Assembly: GCF_001908275.1 (NCBI RefSeq)
Contig: NZ_CP018620.1
Location: 3,844,001 to 3,908,000, forward strand
DNA: 64,000 nucleotides
Reading direction: 5' to 3'
Origin: Paenibacillus xylanexedens
Lineage (GTDB): Bacteria; Bacillota; Bacilli; Paenibacillales; Paenibacillaceae
Below, piece after piece: positions 48,167 through 56,951 of the stretch. The position numbers and the translations under genes are program-made. The notes below the pieces were generated by a model. That model was not told the DNA's origin. It did not search any database and saw only the letters and a program-made list of their open reading frames with translations. Position 1 is the first letter of the stretch; each line of letters opens with the position of its first letter.

Positions 48167-49021
48167 ATGCAAGGCAACCTGCCTATAATTACATTAGAAG
48201 ATGTTCGAGTGCATTATGCTTCCGAAGATAGTCAGGTGAGAAAAGCACTGGATGGGGTCTCACTTACGCTGCACCAAGGAGAATGGATTGGTATTGTAGG
48301 GGCGAATGGCAGTGGAAAAAGCACACTCGCTGGACTACTGATTGGATTCATTCCACTATCTGGAGGGGTACGGGATATCTCGGATGAACTTACCGTTCGG
48401 GGTGTATTGCAGCAACCGGATGCACAGGTACTTGGCGATACGATTGAAGAGGAGTTTCATTTTGCGCTGTCACCATTGATGGATTCTGTAGGAGAGCAAT
48501 TGGAGCGCCGGCAGGATGCATTACATACCGTAGGACTTCAATATCCCCCGGAGAAGGCTGTCTCACAATTATCCGGTGGACAGAAACAACTGCTTAATAT
48601 TGCTGTAGCGCTCGCTGCCAAACCGGATATATTAATTCTGGATGAGCCAACAGCCATGCTTGATCCGGGAGCAAGAGACCGTATCGAGGCCATCGTTCAG
48701 AAGATTACCCAGCGGGGTACAACGGTGATCTGGATTACACACCATCTGGAGGAAGCAACCCTGTGTGATCGAATCATTGCTATGGAGAGGGGACGTTGTG
48801 TTTACAACGGGGAGCCGGAGACCTTTTACTATGAAAAAGAGACGAATGAGAAGGCTACTCGGGAAAATGTACAGCTATCTCCCTGTGAACGGTTAGGGTT
48901 GGACCCTCCTTTTACTGTAAAAACTGCGTTATTGCTCAAGCAAAAAGGTATGATGCCAGAAGCCATGCCACTGCGAACTGAGCAACTGGCCAAGGAGGTC
49001 GCACGTTGGAGATCAAGCTAA
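48167..49021 (+). CDS. ECF transporter ATPase for biotin (EcfA)
   Basis: A 284-residue ABC ATPase: Walker A GANGSGKST, Q-loop in VLQQPDAQVLG, signature LSGGQKQ, Walker B ILILDEPTAMLD and H-switch ITHH. This Q-loop form is typical of energy-coupling-factor ATPases. It is divergent from bioY across a BirA operator, so it most likely powers BioY. The next gene, an ATPase fused to the T component, overlaps its last 16 bases. Confidence 0.88.
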   Translation: MQGNLPIITLEDVRVHYASEDSQVRKALDGVSLTLHQGEWIGIVGANGSGKSTLAGLLIGFIPLSGGVRDISDELTVRGVLQQPDAQVLGDTIEEEFHFALSPLMDSVGEQLERRQDALHTVGLQYPPEKAVSQLSGGQKQLLNIAVALAAKPDILILDEPTAMLDPGARDRIEAIVQKITQRGTTVIWITHHLEEATLCDRIIAMERGRCVYNGEPETFYYEKETNEKATRENVQLSPCERLGLDPPFTVKTALLLKQKGMMPEAMPLRTEQLAKEVARWRSS

Positions 49022-50769
49022 CCAATATACGTATAGAAGCATCGGAATCGGGCAAACGTGCACTGCTTGAAGATGTGAGTGTACAGTTGAACAGTGGGGA
49101 AATCACCTTGCTGCTGGGCTGCACCGGTTCAGGAAAAACGACTTTATTACAGACGTTGGCTGGTCTAAGACCGCCCGATGCAGGAAGTATCACATTGGAT
49201 GACACTCCTTTCTGGAAAGAAGGAAAAGTGCCGCAGTCGATTTTATTGCAAACGGGACTATTGTTTCAATTTCCGGAACAACAACTGTTTGCCCGAAGTA
49301 TTCAGCGTGAATTCTCATATTCTCTGCGTCCCTATCGACTTTCAGAGAAACAGCAACAAGAGCAGATCACAAAAGCACTGAACCAATGGGACCCGCCAGT
49401 ATCCTCGGAGTTGGACCGGCGTTTTCATCTGGACAGGTCGCCATTTGCTCTAAGTGGGGGAGAGAAGCGCAGGCTTGGACTTGCTCTCGGAAGTGTGACC
49501 AACCCACACTGGCTTCTGCTGGATGAGCCGAGCGCCGGGTTGGAAGCGCAAAGTGTCGGGCTTTTGCTGGATGTACTGGAGCAACATCGTCTGGCAGGTG
49601 GTGGGGGGGTGGTAGCGACCCATGATCTGGATACATTTTTGCCTTGTGCGGATCGAGTATTGTTGTTGCAGGAAGGCCGTCTAATTGCCGATCTTACGCC
49701 GAGAGAACTTCACAAAAGACCTGAACTGCTGGAGCAAACAGGGATTGGACTGCCACCATCGATGAGACTGGTACAGCAGTTTAGAGCAGCGGGTCTTGAG
49801 CTGCCTTTGACCGCGATGACGCCAGAGGAGATGGCTGAAAGTATTGTTCAGTCCACGTCAGTTGAGGTGGGGATTCAGAACGGATCGAAAGAAGCATCAG
49901 AGACAGTAACGATGGAAGTCAAGAGCGATGTAATGAAGTATGAAAAAGAAGCACGGATGCTGTCGTCCATTAAACCGGAAGATGATCTAAAGCTTCTTCC
50001 GAACACATTGACTCATTCAGGGGAATTATATGGCGTCATGGACCCGCGTCTGAAATGGATTTTGTATATTTTGCTGGTCACCGCAGCTATGCTTCAACAG
50101 CGATGGCTGGGATTGACGTTAACACTGGTGCCGGTATTAGCAGCACTTGCCGTGCTTCCGCGTCAGACTTTGGCTGGATGTATGAAGTTAATGAAACCAT
50201 TATTATTCTTTTTCATCATCTCAACGGCGTTATCTGGGACAACTCTTTCAACAGAGGGAGGAGGTCTGCACTTTGGCTTTTCCCTGATGCAGGCGGAGGG
50301 CACTTTGCTGAATGTGTATCGTTTGTTTATCGTCACATTGGCAAGCCTTTGGTTTTCGTTGACGACACCTTATGGGCGAATGGTAGAAGGGCTTGACTGG
50401 GTACTCGGTATCGGTAAAAAGATCAGGTTGCCCGTAGCTTCGTTTGCTCTTGCTGTATCGTTAATCTTTCGGTTTATCCCGATGATCTGGAGTGAGTGGC
50501 AGCGATTCTCACTGATCGTGCGGGCACGTGGAAAGGCAGCTTTAAGACCAAATACCGTTCGAATTCGTGACCTGGGTCCGATGGTGATTCCCTTGTTGAT
50601 GGCACTGTTCCAACGTGCAGAGGATATGACCATTGCGATGGAAATGCGTAAAGTTAGAGAGCACTCTACGCTCGGAGGACGTTCATCGTTATTGGTATGG
50701 TCCAGACGCGATACCTGGATTAGCATGGCTGGCCTCATTGTTTTTGTACTATTAATATGGATTCGCTAA
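49006..50769 (+). CDS. Fused ECF ATPase and transmembrane component (EcfA-EcfT)
   Basis: A 587-residue fusion. Residues 1-270 are an ABC ATPase (GCTGSGKTT, FQFPEQQLFA Q-loop, LSGGEKRR, LLLDEPSAGLE, ATHD). Residues about 270-340 are a charged linker. Residues about 340-587 are the EcfT membrane part, with MDPRLKW at the start and the coupling-helix Ala-Arg-Gly signature in VRARGKAA and AMEMRKV. TTG start with AAGGAGG inside the previous gene. EcfA-EcfT fusions are uncommon; with the preceding ATPase and BioY they make a complete, apparently biotin-dedicated importer rather than a shared group II module. Confidence 0.88.
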   Translation: MEIKLTNIRIEASESGKRALLEDVSVQLNSGEITLLLGCTGSGKTTLLQTLAGLRPPDAGSITLDDTPFWKEGKVPQSILLQTGLLFQFPEQQLFARSIQREFSYSLRPYRLSEKQQQEQITKALNQWDPPVSSELDRRFHLDRSPFALSGGEKRRLGLALGSVTNPHWLLLDEPSAGLEAQSVGLLLDVLEQHRLAGGGGVVATHDLDTFLPCADRVLLLQEGRLIADLTPRELHKRPELLEQTGIGLPPSMRLVQQFRAAGLELPLTAMTPEEMAESIVQSTSVEVGIQNGSKEASETVTMEVKSDVMKYEKEARMLSSIKPEDDLKLLPNTLTHSGELYGVMDPRLKWILYILLVTAAMLQQRWLGLTLTLVPVLAALAVLPRQTLAGCMKLMKPLLFFFIISTALSGTTLSTEGGGLHFGFSLMQAEGTLLNVYRLFIVTLASLWFSLTTPYGRMVEGLDWVLGIGKKIRLPVASFALAVSLIFRFIPMIWSEWQRFSLIVRARGKAALRPNTVRIRDLGPMVIPLLMALFQRAEDMTIAMEMRKVREHSTLGGRSSLLVWSRRDTWISMAGLIVFVLLIWIR

Positions 50770-50928
50770 TTGTGATGGCGATGATTAACGTGATTAATCC
50801 GGTGATGAATAAGACGATGGATTAGAACAATAAACGCAGTGTTTTCCAAAGATCATGCATAAATGCGTTTGTCCTCGCTCACAATAAGTGGACGTTGGTC
50901 ATCTGAAGTGGATCAGGAGGGATAAACG

Positions 50929-51228
50929 ATGAAAGATAAGTTTTTGCGTGAAGAACGGCAAGAATATACCGATGTGTCTACGGTGGAGTCGCAGCGAAAC
51001 GATATCACACTCGAAGAATTCCCGGAGGGTCCTTACGGTTCATCTCTGTTATCCGAGTCTCTCGGGAAAAGTTCTCCGTGGCGAGTGGACCAGCGGTCTG
51101 CACATCGTTTTGACTATGAAAATCATGAGCTTCACGAGGGAGACGTAAGGGATTATCCAGGTCAGGATGTTTTTGACGAAACGGTTCCGGATAACGTGTC
51201 CAAGCCTCAATATACGGAAGAATCGTAA
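50929..51228 (+). CDS. Small acidic conserved-looking protein of unknown function (99 aa)
   Basis: Not recognised. Very hydrophilic and acidic, with no membrane segment, signal peptide or cysteine. It contains EGPYGSSLLSESLGKSSPW and a run of D/E/H/Y residues, and is likely disordered. A perfect AGGAGG precedes the ATG, and a terminator follows, which supports a real monocistronic gene. Confidence 0.65.
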   Translation: MKDKFLREERQEYTDVSTVESQRNDITLEEFPEGPYGSSLLSESLGKSSPWRVDQRSAHRFDYENHELHEGDVRDYPGQDVFDETVPDNVSKPQYTEES

Positions 51229-51253
51229 AGGGATTTTGATATAAATTAGAGCG

Positions 51254-51293
51254 TAGCCTCCGACAGGTTTTATCCTGTTCGGGGGTTATTTTC
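51254..51293 (+). terminator. Intrinsic terminator after the 99-aa gene
   Basis: AGCCTCCGACAGG and CCTGTTCGGGGGTT pair (with G-U pairs) and are followed by ATTTT. Confidence 0.7.
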
Positions 51294-51377
51294 GTTGTGT
51301 TTAATGAAAACAAATCTCCTCCAATTCCACATTATGGGTTATTATATTCTATATAAAACAAGCTAAGGAGACGGTCC

Positions 51378-51839
51378 ATGGAGCAAGACTATATTAAGTA
51401 TGTGAGGTCATTTGTTGGTAATTCCAAAGTGATCATGGTGGTTTCAGGAGCAATCGTGTTCGATAAGGCTGGAAGAATTCTATTGCAGAAACGGTCGGAT
51501 AATGGATTCTGGGGATTTCCCGGTGGTTTTATGGAGATGGGAGAAAGTGTCCAGGAGACAGCCAAGAGAGAAGTCTACGAAGAAACTGGTCTAATACTGA
51601 ACTCCATGGATTTATTCTCGATATATTCTGGGCCCCAGTACGAAGTGGTTTATGGTAATGGAGATGAAGTTGCATTAGTGCAAGTGATGTTTAAAAGCAA
51701 AGATTTTTCTGGAACTATAATAGAAAGTGAAGAATCCATAGAAACAAGATTTTTTGATATACATTCTATACCAGAACATTTCTTGTCTACGCATAAGCAA
51801 ATTATAGAAGATCTGAAAAGCCATAAAGATGGATCTTAA
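51378..51839 (+). CDS. NUDIX hydrolase
   Basis: A 153-residue protein with the Nudix box G-G-F-M-E-M-G-E-S-x(5)-A-x-R-E-V-Y-E-E-T-G-L (around residues 54-76) intact. It hydrolyses nucleoside diphosphates linked to another group; the substrate is unknown. It begins a loose cluster of small enzymes that continues with an acetyltransferase 33 bases downstream. Confidence 0.88.
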   Translation: MEQDYIKYVRSFVGNSKVIMVVSGAIVFDKAGRILLQKRSDNGFWGFPGGFMEMGESVQETAKREVYEETGLILNSMDLFSIYSGPQYEVVYGNGDEVALVQVMFKSKDFSGTIIESEESIETRFFDIHSIPEHFLSTHKQIIEDLKSHKDGS

Positions 51840-51872
51840 AGTTGGAGATAAAATAATCTAGGGGGCGGCGAA

Positions 51873-52448
51873 TTGAGAGAGATCGATTATAGTCAATATT
51901 TCTGGCAGGATGACAAGGTTAGATTGCGTGCTTTGCGTGAGGAAGATTGGGAAGATCATTATTATAACCGCTTTGATACACCCGCCCGTCGGTTATTAGA
52001 GTGTGCAGTAGAGTTGCCGCCAACCCATGTTGAAGCGAAGAGTTTCACGGAAAACTTCACTGATTTTTCTTTAGCCAAAGGACGGATCATGTTTACAATT
52101 GTAAATATGGATGGTGAAAATGTCGGAGGTGTGAATCTGAACAGCATTGATGAAAGGAACGGTACCTTTAGCATTGGCATTCAAATTGACAGGGATCATC
52201 GAGGAAAAGGATACGGGACCAGAGCCGTACGAATCTTACTGAAGTATGCCTTCTTCGAGCGTAGGCTCAACAAATTCAATGATTCTGTACTCGAAGGAAA
52301 TGAACCTTCTGCAGCCATGATGAGAAAACTTGGATGTATTCAGGAAGGTGTGCGTCGCCAGGTGATCTACACCGATGGAAAATACCAGGATATGATCCTC
52401 TTTGGATTAACCAAAGATGAGTTTATGGAAAAAGAGGGCCTTGTATGA
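51873..52448 (+). CDS. GNAT-family N-acetyltransferase
   Basis: A 191-residue protein of the RimJ/RimL type. The acetyl-CoA pyrophosphate loop is in RDHRGKGYGTRAVR, and VLEGNEPSAAMMRKLGC follows as usual. TTG start with GGGGGCGG upstream. The target may be a ribosomal protein, antibiotic or small amine; it cannot be told from sequence. Confidence 0.85.
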   Translation: MREIDYSQYFWQDDKVRLRALREEDWEDHYYNRFDTPARRLLECAVELPPTHVEAKSFTENFTDFSLAKGRIMFTIVNMDGENVGGVNLNSIDERNGTFSIGIQIDRDHRGKGYGTRAVRILLKYAFFERRLNKFNDSVLEGNEPSAAMMRKLGCIQEGVRRQVIYTDGKYQDMILFGLTKDEFMEKEGLV

Positions 52449-52570
52449 TTCTAGTATAAATAAGATCGCCAGAGAGCTCGAAATCTGCCGATTTTAGTTG
52501 GATGAATGATAATGTACTTTAAGCGGAAGGCGAGAGAGTATTCTAATGATATCAAATCTGAGGTGATCGT

Positions 52571-54028
52571 GTGGATAGAGCAATACCCGATCCGACATGG
52601 AAAAGGTTAGGTTTTGCTGAACAACCTGATTTTCATACTTCTGGTCTGGGTGTGGGAATTGTAATTATCGATTCAATTAAACAACATCATCTCGTAAATC
52701 ACTTAAATACACGAATCAAATGTGTTGCCGTACATGAAAATATGACTGTCTCTGTGCGAGACATTTCATCTATGAACAGGGAGGAGGATAATCGGAAAGG
52801 TGAACATGGCCTTATGAGTGTACTGGCTTTAGCTCATGAACCTATTCTGTTAGAGGAACAAATTCACGTCGGGATTGCACCAGCAGCAACATTAATCGTT
52901 TTAGATCATGGCGCATTTACAACTGGAGAAGGAGAACGTCTGAAAAAAGGAATGGAATGGATTCTTGAACATGGGGTCGAATGGAATATTAAAATTATTT
53001 TAAGTACTGGTTGGCAGGCATTAGATAATGAAGTTTATCTTAAAAATACGAGTGAAAACTCAACGGTTAAAGCATTGGCGACAGCTGTGCAACAGGGCAT
53101 TTTGGTTATTTGTTCGAATGGAAATACACGTTTAAATAACATCATGCCTCCAATACAATATCTAGCAGTAGGAGGCTACGTTGATCGTGGAAAGGCCGAT
53201 CGTTCATTACACGTTCCTTTCCCTGATGAACCTTATGGTAGAAATGGAGATGGCCACTTTAGGCCAGATATATTAGCGCCTAGACTACACCTTACAATCC
53301 CCTCTTATGAAACTGAAGATTCTGGTCAGCGCGTATCTTTTTATGGGGGCACCTCTGGATCGGCTGCGCTTGTGGCTGGTGTTGCGGCCCATTTGTTCTC
53401 CCAATTTCCGAGTCTAAGTGCGGAGATGCTAAGACACTTGTTAGTCGAGCATGGAGAACCACTTGAGGGTAATGATAACCTGGCTCCTCGAATTAATGTT
53501 GAGAATACAATTCGTTATATGAACAGGGCAGATAAGCCAAGGTACATAAAAAAAACTTTACCCATGATAAGTATAAAAAATCAAAATCTCTATAGCGCAA
53601 TTCATTCAATCGATGATACCGAAAGAGCGCTCTCTTTAACAGTTTTAGTTGAGAGGGACGAATTATCACGTGAAGAGTTATGGAGTTTCACGAAAGATTC
53701 ATCCGCTATTGTTCGTAAAATTGCAGTATCGACCCTCGGCGAACCGATGAATGAACAAGAGCGAAAGTTGTATTGGGTGCATTTAAAGCATGAAACAGAA
53801 GGAGGAGTGCGTGGATGGTATATGCATGGATTATTGCAAAATGCTCCAAAGGAGGAAATACACAATTGGATAAAATGGTCAACAGATATTAACTGGTCGG
53901 TTCGATGGTGTGTTAGCGAATATTTGGCTCAATATCCAGAGTATTTTCCCCAACTCGAAAAAACCCAAGACCCTGACGCTATACATATCAAGGCATTGCC
54001 TTTAAGGGAATGGTACACGGCTCTATAA
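52571..54028 (+). CDS. Cytoplasmic subtilisin-like (S8) protease with C-terminal helical-repeat region
   Basis: A 485-residue protein. Residues about 20-320 are an S8 domain: Asp in GVGIVIIDS, His in KGEHGLMS, oxyanion Asn in ICSNGN and Ser in GGTSGSAALVAG. The catalytic triad is complete, but the usual G-T-S-M-A-x-P is G-T-S-G-S-A. There is no signal peptide or pro-domain, so it should act inside the cell. Residues about 340-485 are helical and HEAT-like (DSSAIVRKIAVSTLG; INWSVRWCVSEYLAQYP). It is relatively AT-rich. The architecture recalls protease effectors of stress or defence systems, but no partner gene is evident. Confidence 0.75.
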   Translation: MDRAIPDPTWKRLGFAEQPDFHTSGLGVGIVIIDSIKQHHLVNHLNTRIKCVAVHENMTVSVRDISSMNREEDNRKGEHGLMSVLALAHEPILLEEQIHVGIAPAATLIVLDHGAFTTGEGERLKKGMEWILEHGVEWNIKIILSTGWQALDNEVYLKNTSENSTVKALATAVQQGILVICSNGNTRLNNIMPPIQYLAVGGYVDRGKADRSLHVPFPDEPYGRNGDGHFRPDILAPRLHLTIPSYETEDSGQRVSFYGGTSGSAALVAGVAAHLFSQFPSLSAEMLRHLLVEHGEPLEGNDNLAPRINVENTIRYMNRADKPRYIKKTLPMISIKNQNLYSAIHSIDDTERALSLTVLVERDELSREELWSFTKDSSAIVRKIAVSTLGEPMNEQERKLYWVHLKHETEGGVRGWYMHGLLQNAPKEEIHNWIKWSTDINWSVRWCVSEYLAQYPEYFPQLEKTQDPDAIHIKALPLREWYTAL

Positions 54029-54063
54029 TGATGTAATGTAAATTAAAATGTGGAGGCAACCTT

Positions 54064-54657
54064 ATGAACCAACCTATACAAACTGATGAATTAATCATCG
54101 ATTGCAAGGATATTTATTTACGTGAGTATCGACTCGAGGATTTGAAGAAACTGCAAGAAATTACGTGGCAACCCGAGGTGTATGAATTCTTACCGGGATG
54201 GAACGCTACGATTGAAGATAGGAGCCTGTGGCTCACCGAATATGAAATTCCTGAGAATCAGCGTTTTAAACAAGCTGTGGTGGCGGGAGGAGACATCGGA
54301 GATTTATGCTTACGTATGGCTATCGTACTCAAAGAAAATGATGAGTTTATAGGATGGTGTTGCTCAGGGATTAAGGACGAACTGCCAGCACCCAATCGGG
54401 AGATTATGTACGGTATTTCGAAACACTTCAGAAATCGTGGTTACACCACGCAGGCGCTCAAAGGAATGACGGAGTATTTGTTTGAACATACAAACGTGGA
54501 AGTGTTAAATGCCATCGCTTTGACTACCAATCCAGCATCTAATAAGGTGATACAGAAATGTAATTTTGAACGGTTAAATTTGATCGAAATCGAGAATGAA
54601 CCCTATAACCATTATCAACTGTGTAAGCGCGAGGGTCATTTTGGATTGAACTTTTAA
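54064..54657 (+). CDS. GNAT-family N-acetyltransferase
   Basis: A 197-residue RimJ/RimL-like protein: LREYRLEDLKKL at the start, a GISKHFRNRGYTTQALKG acetyl-CoA loop and TNPASNKVIQKCNF at the end. GGAGG precedes the ATG, and it begins 35 bases after the protease gene, perhaps in the same transcript. Substrate unknown. Confidence 0.83.
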   Translation: MNQPIQTDELIIDCKDIYLREYRLEDLKKLQEITWQPEVYEFLPGWNATIEDRSLWLTEYEIPENQRFKQAVVAGGDIGDLCLRMAIVLKENDEFIGWCCSGIKDELPAPNREIMYGISKHFRNRGYTTQALKGMTEYLFEHTNVEVLNAIALTTNPASNKVIQKCNFERLNLIEIENEPYNHYQLCKREGHFGLNF

Positions 54658-54691
54658 CCTCATTGAAAAATCACTATAAGTTTCAACATTT

Positions 54692-54733
54692 CGGATCAGG
54701 TTAGACAGTTATTGCTGGCTGCCTGATCTTTTT
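54692..54733 (+). terminator. Intrinsic terminator after the acetyltransferase
   Basis: GGATCAGG and CCTGATC pair across a loop with an inner AGACAG/CTGGCT-like stem and are followed by five T. Confidence 0.75.
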
Positions 54734-54764
54734 CTGTCATTTAATTTATAGGACAAGGCATATA

Positions 54765-55124
54765 TTAATAATTTTCTCCGCGATAATAGCGCTCCAGTTT
54801 GTTGTCCAAATGAACAAGCTGCGCTTTTTTCTCCTCAATATCATTCAGCAACTTTTGCTTTTGATCCTCAATCAGCTTGGTTCTTTCCTTCAGCGTGGAG
54901 GTTCCTTCATTGACCTGATCATAATACTTTTTGATGTCTTCCACACTCATCCCGGTTTCGCGAAGGCATTTGATAAAAACCAGCCAGTTCAGATCATCCT
55001 CCAAATAAAGACGGTTATTCTGCTCATTTCGTGCAACAGGTTTCAGCAGTCCCTTTCTTTCATAAAAGCGGATCGCTCCAATGGAGATTTCAACTTTTTT
55101 TGCTACTTCTCCAATCGTTAACAT
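54765..55124 (-). CDS. MerR-family regulator
   Basis: A 119-residue protein. The N-terminal winged helix begins LTIGEVAKKVEISIGAIRFYERKGLL, followed by R-L-Y-x-x-x-D-L and a long dimerisation coiled coil (about 75-115). No clustered cysteines, so it is not an obvious metal sensor. It is divergent from an SDR gene and likely controls it through the dyad at 55157-55171 between them. Confidence 0.87.
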   Translation of the reverse strand: MLTIGEVAKKVEISIGAIRFYERKGLLKPVARNEQNNRLYLEDDLNWLVFIKCLRETGMSVEDIKKYYDQVNEGTSTLKERTKLIEDQKQKLLNDIEEKKAQLVHLDNKLERYYRGENY

Positions 55125-55151
55125 GTTAATCCCCCTTTTTATAAAAATAAT

Positions 55152-55182
55152 TTGACCTACACTAAGTGTAGCATAGTAACTT
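55152..55182 (+). promoter_or_regulatory. MerR-type promoter/operator of the SDR gene
   Basis: TTGACC (55152-55157), a 19-base spacer and TAACTT (55177-55182), with the dyad CTACACTAAGTGTAG (55157-55171) inside the spacer. Overlong spacers with a central dyad are the hallmark of promoters untwisted by MerR activators. Confidence 0.75.
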
Positions 55183-55226
55183 ATACATTGTTAAATATAA
55201 ATCAAATTATGGAAAGAAGGATTCGC

Positions 55227-55937
55227 ATGAAAAAGACTGTCTTTGTAACCGGAGCAAATAAAGGAATTGGATATGAAATCGTAAAGAAGTTGGGTGAAGC
55301 AGGTTGGAAAGTTATCCTCGGCGCACGTAGTGTTGAACGGGGTGAAAGAGCTGTTTCAGAATTAACTTCCAAGGGGTTAGATGTAGAATTTGTACAGATC
55401 GACATGTGCGACTTGAAGAGCATTGAGCAGGCAGCCGATACGATTCACAAGAGTTATCCTGCAATAAATCTTCTGATCAATAACGCGGGTATGCCGGGTG
55501 CTTTCTCTCATTCCTTTACGGATACAAAAGAGGAAGATCTGCGGAACGCCTTTGAAGTGAACTTTTTCGGCACCTTCCGTTTCAATCAGCGATTGTTCCC
55601 ATTAATCAAAGATAATGAAGGCACAATCATTAATGTATCAACTGACATGGCTTCTCTGGACCATATGCAAAATGCGGAATTTACTTTAAATGCCTTCGAC
55701 TATAATTCATCCAAAACGGCCAACAGTGCCATGACACTTTCGATGGCTTATGAAGTCAAAAACAGCAGGGCGCAAGTCTTTGCAGTAACGCCCGGATTCA
55801 CATCAACAGATCTTAATGGTAATGCCGAAGGTGGTAAATCAAAAGAAGCCGGCGCTGCGATTATTGTGTGCTATGCGACGGATGGCAAACGCCATAACGG
55901 AGAATTCCTAGATGAAAATGGCGTATACCCTTGGTAA
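55227..55937 (+). CDS. Short-chain dehydrogenase/reductase
   Basis: A 236-residue classical SDR: VTGANKGIGYE cofactor motif near the start, NNAGMPG, the catalytic serine region INVSTDMAS and Y-x-x-x-K in YNSSKTA. The start at 55227 follows AAGAAGG; an upstream in-frame start at 55152 lies inside the operator. It probably reduces a carbonyl stress compound under control of the divergent MerR gene. Substrate unknown. Confidence 0.85.
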   Translation: MKKTVFVTGANKGIGYEIVKKLGEAGWKVILGARSVERGERAVSELTSKGLDVEFVQIDMCDLKSIEQAADTIHKSYPAINLLINNAGMPGAFSHSFTDTKEEDLRNAFEVNFFGTFRFNQRLFPLIKDNEGTIINVSTDMASLDHMQNAEFTLNAFDYNSSKTANSAMTLSMAYEVKNSRAQVFAVTPGFTSTDLNGNAEGGKSKEAGAAIIVCYATDGKRHNGEFLDENGVYPW

Positions 55938-56195
55938 TCCAACGTTCGTACTGGATGATCTTGTCCCCCGGATGATATCGGAAAGTTAGATGAAGTATTG
56001 GCGTGGTTCCGTTACTTAGATATCAAGGAATATGAGAATACAACGTCGAATAAAAAAATGATAGTTTATCTTGTTTGTATGCTGTAAATGAAACAAACAC
56101 CAAACGTAGACGAACATCTTTTTTGTACTAAGTTAACAGAGCATGTACTATAAATCCTGTCTCTAACAAGCGTATCAATCGGAGGTATATATTTA
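55938..56195. other. Intergenic region with a possible gene remnant
   Basis: About 260 bases. From about 55966 to 56086 one frame reads PPDDIGKLDEVLAWFRYLDI then a short tail to a stop, without a start codon, so it could be a decayed 3' end of a gene. No terminator is obvious. A GGAGGT ribosome-binding site precedes the acetyltransferase ATG at 56196. Confidence 0.3.
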
Positions 56196-56666
56196 ATGGA
56201 GGTTTCACTATATAAAGCAGATTTAAAAGATGCAGTGACTATTCATGAAATGAAAGTCAAAGCATTTATGCCCTTGTTGGAAAAATATCAGGATTTTGCA
56301 ACAAGCCCCGCCAATGAGACCGTAGAAAGAATTATTACTCAAATCAATCAATCTTTCACAGATTATTTCATAATTCATCATCTTGAGGTTGCTGTTGGTG
56401 GAATTAGAGTCGTGAAAAAAGATAATCAAATCTATAGTATTAGCCCAATTTTTATACTGCCAGAACATCAAGGAAAAGGAATTGCACAAAAAGTTTTTAC
56501 AATGGTTGAGCAGATATATGATGATGCAAAGTCATGGAAATTAGGCACCATCTTACAAGAGCAAGGAAACTGTTATTTGTATGAAAAGATAGGCTACAAA
56601 AAAACGAGTGCAACAAAAGCAATTAACGACAAAATGACAATGGTATTTTATGAAAAGCATATATAA
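56196..56666 (+). CDS. GNAT-family N-acetyltransferase
   Basis: A 156-residue protein with the acetyl-CoA loop ILPEHQGKGIAQKVF and the C-terminal CYLYEKIGYKKT element of GNAT folds. AT-rich, with a GGAGGT ribosome-binding site. Stand-alone; substrate unknown. Confidence 0.83.
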   Translation: MEVSLYKADLKDAVTIHEMKVKAFMPLLEKYQDFATSPANETVERIITQINQSFTDYFIIHHLEVAVGGIRVVKKDNQIYSISPIFILPEHQGKGIAQKVFTMVEQIYDDAKSWKLGTILQEQGNCYLYEKIGYKKTSATKAINDKMTMVFYEKHI

Positions 56667-56763
56667 GCTTCAAATCCTTGAATAAGACGTCTCAGATTCG
56701 TTAGCCTGAAAGCCTGAACCCAATTGAGCTACTACTTTACACTCTATCAATGGGATACAAAAA

Positions 56764-56807
56764 CGAATCCCCCTTTCATTTCTTAACCGAAATGAGAGGG
56801 GGAATTC
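56764..56807. terminator. Bidirectional terminator-like hairpin
   Basis: GAATCCCCCTTTCATTTC (56765-56782) and GAAATGAGAGGGGGAATTC (56789-56807) form a long stem with one bulge, between the acetyltransferase (+) and the histidine kinase (-). U-tracts are poor on both sides. Confidence 0.65.
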
Positions 56808-56951
56808 GTCATACAATGAAAAGCCGGAATTAAAATGGAAGATGAGCATCGTTTGGAGAGCTTGACTAGAGCATGAGTAATGATCAAGTAGATCTTACGT
56901 AAAGCTGCGTATAGCCAACTTATAATAACCTACTTGCAGCCGAAGCTCAGT

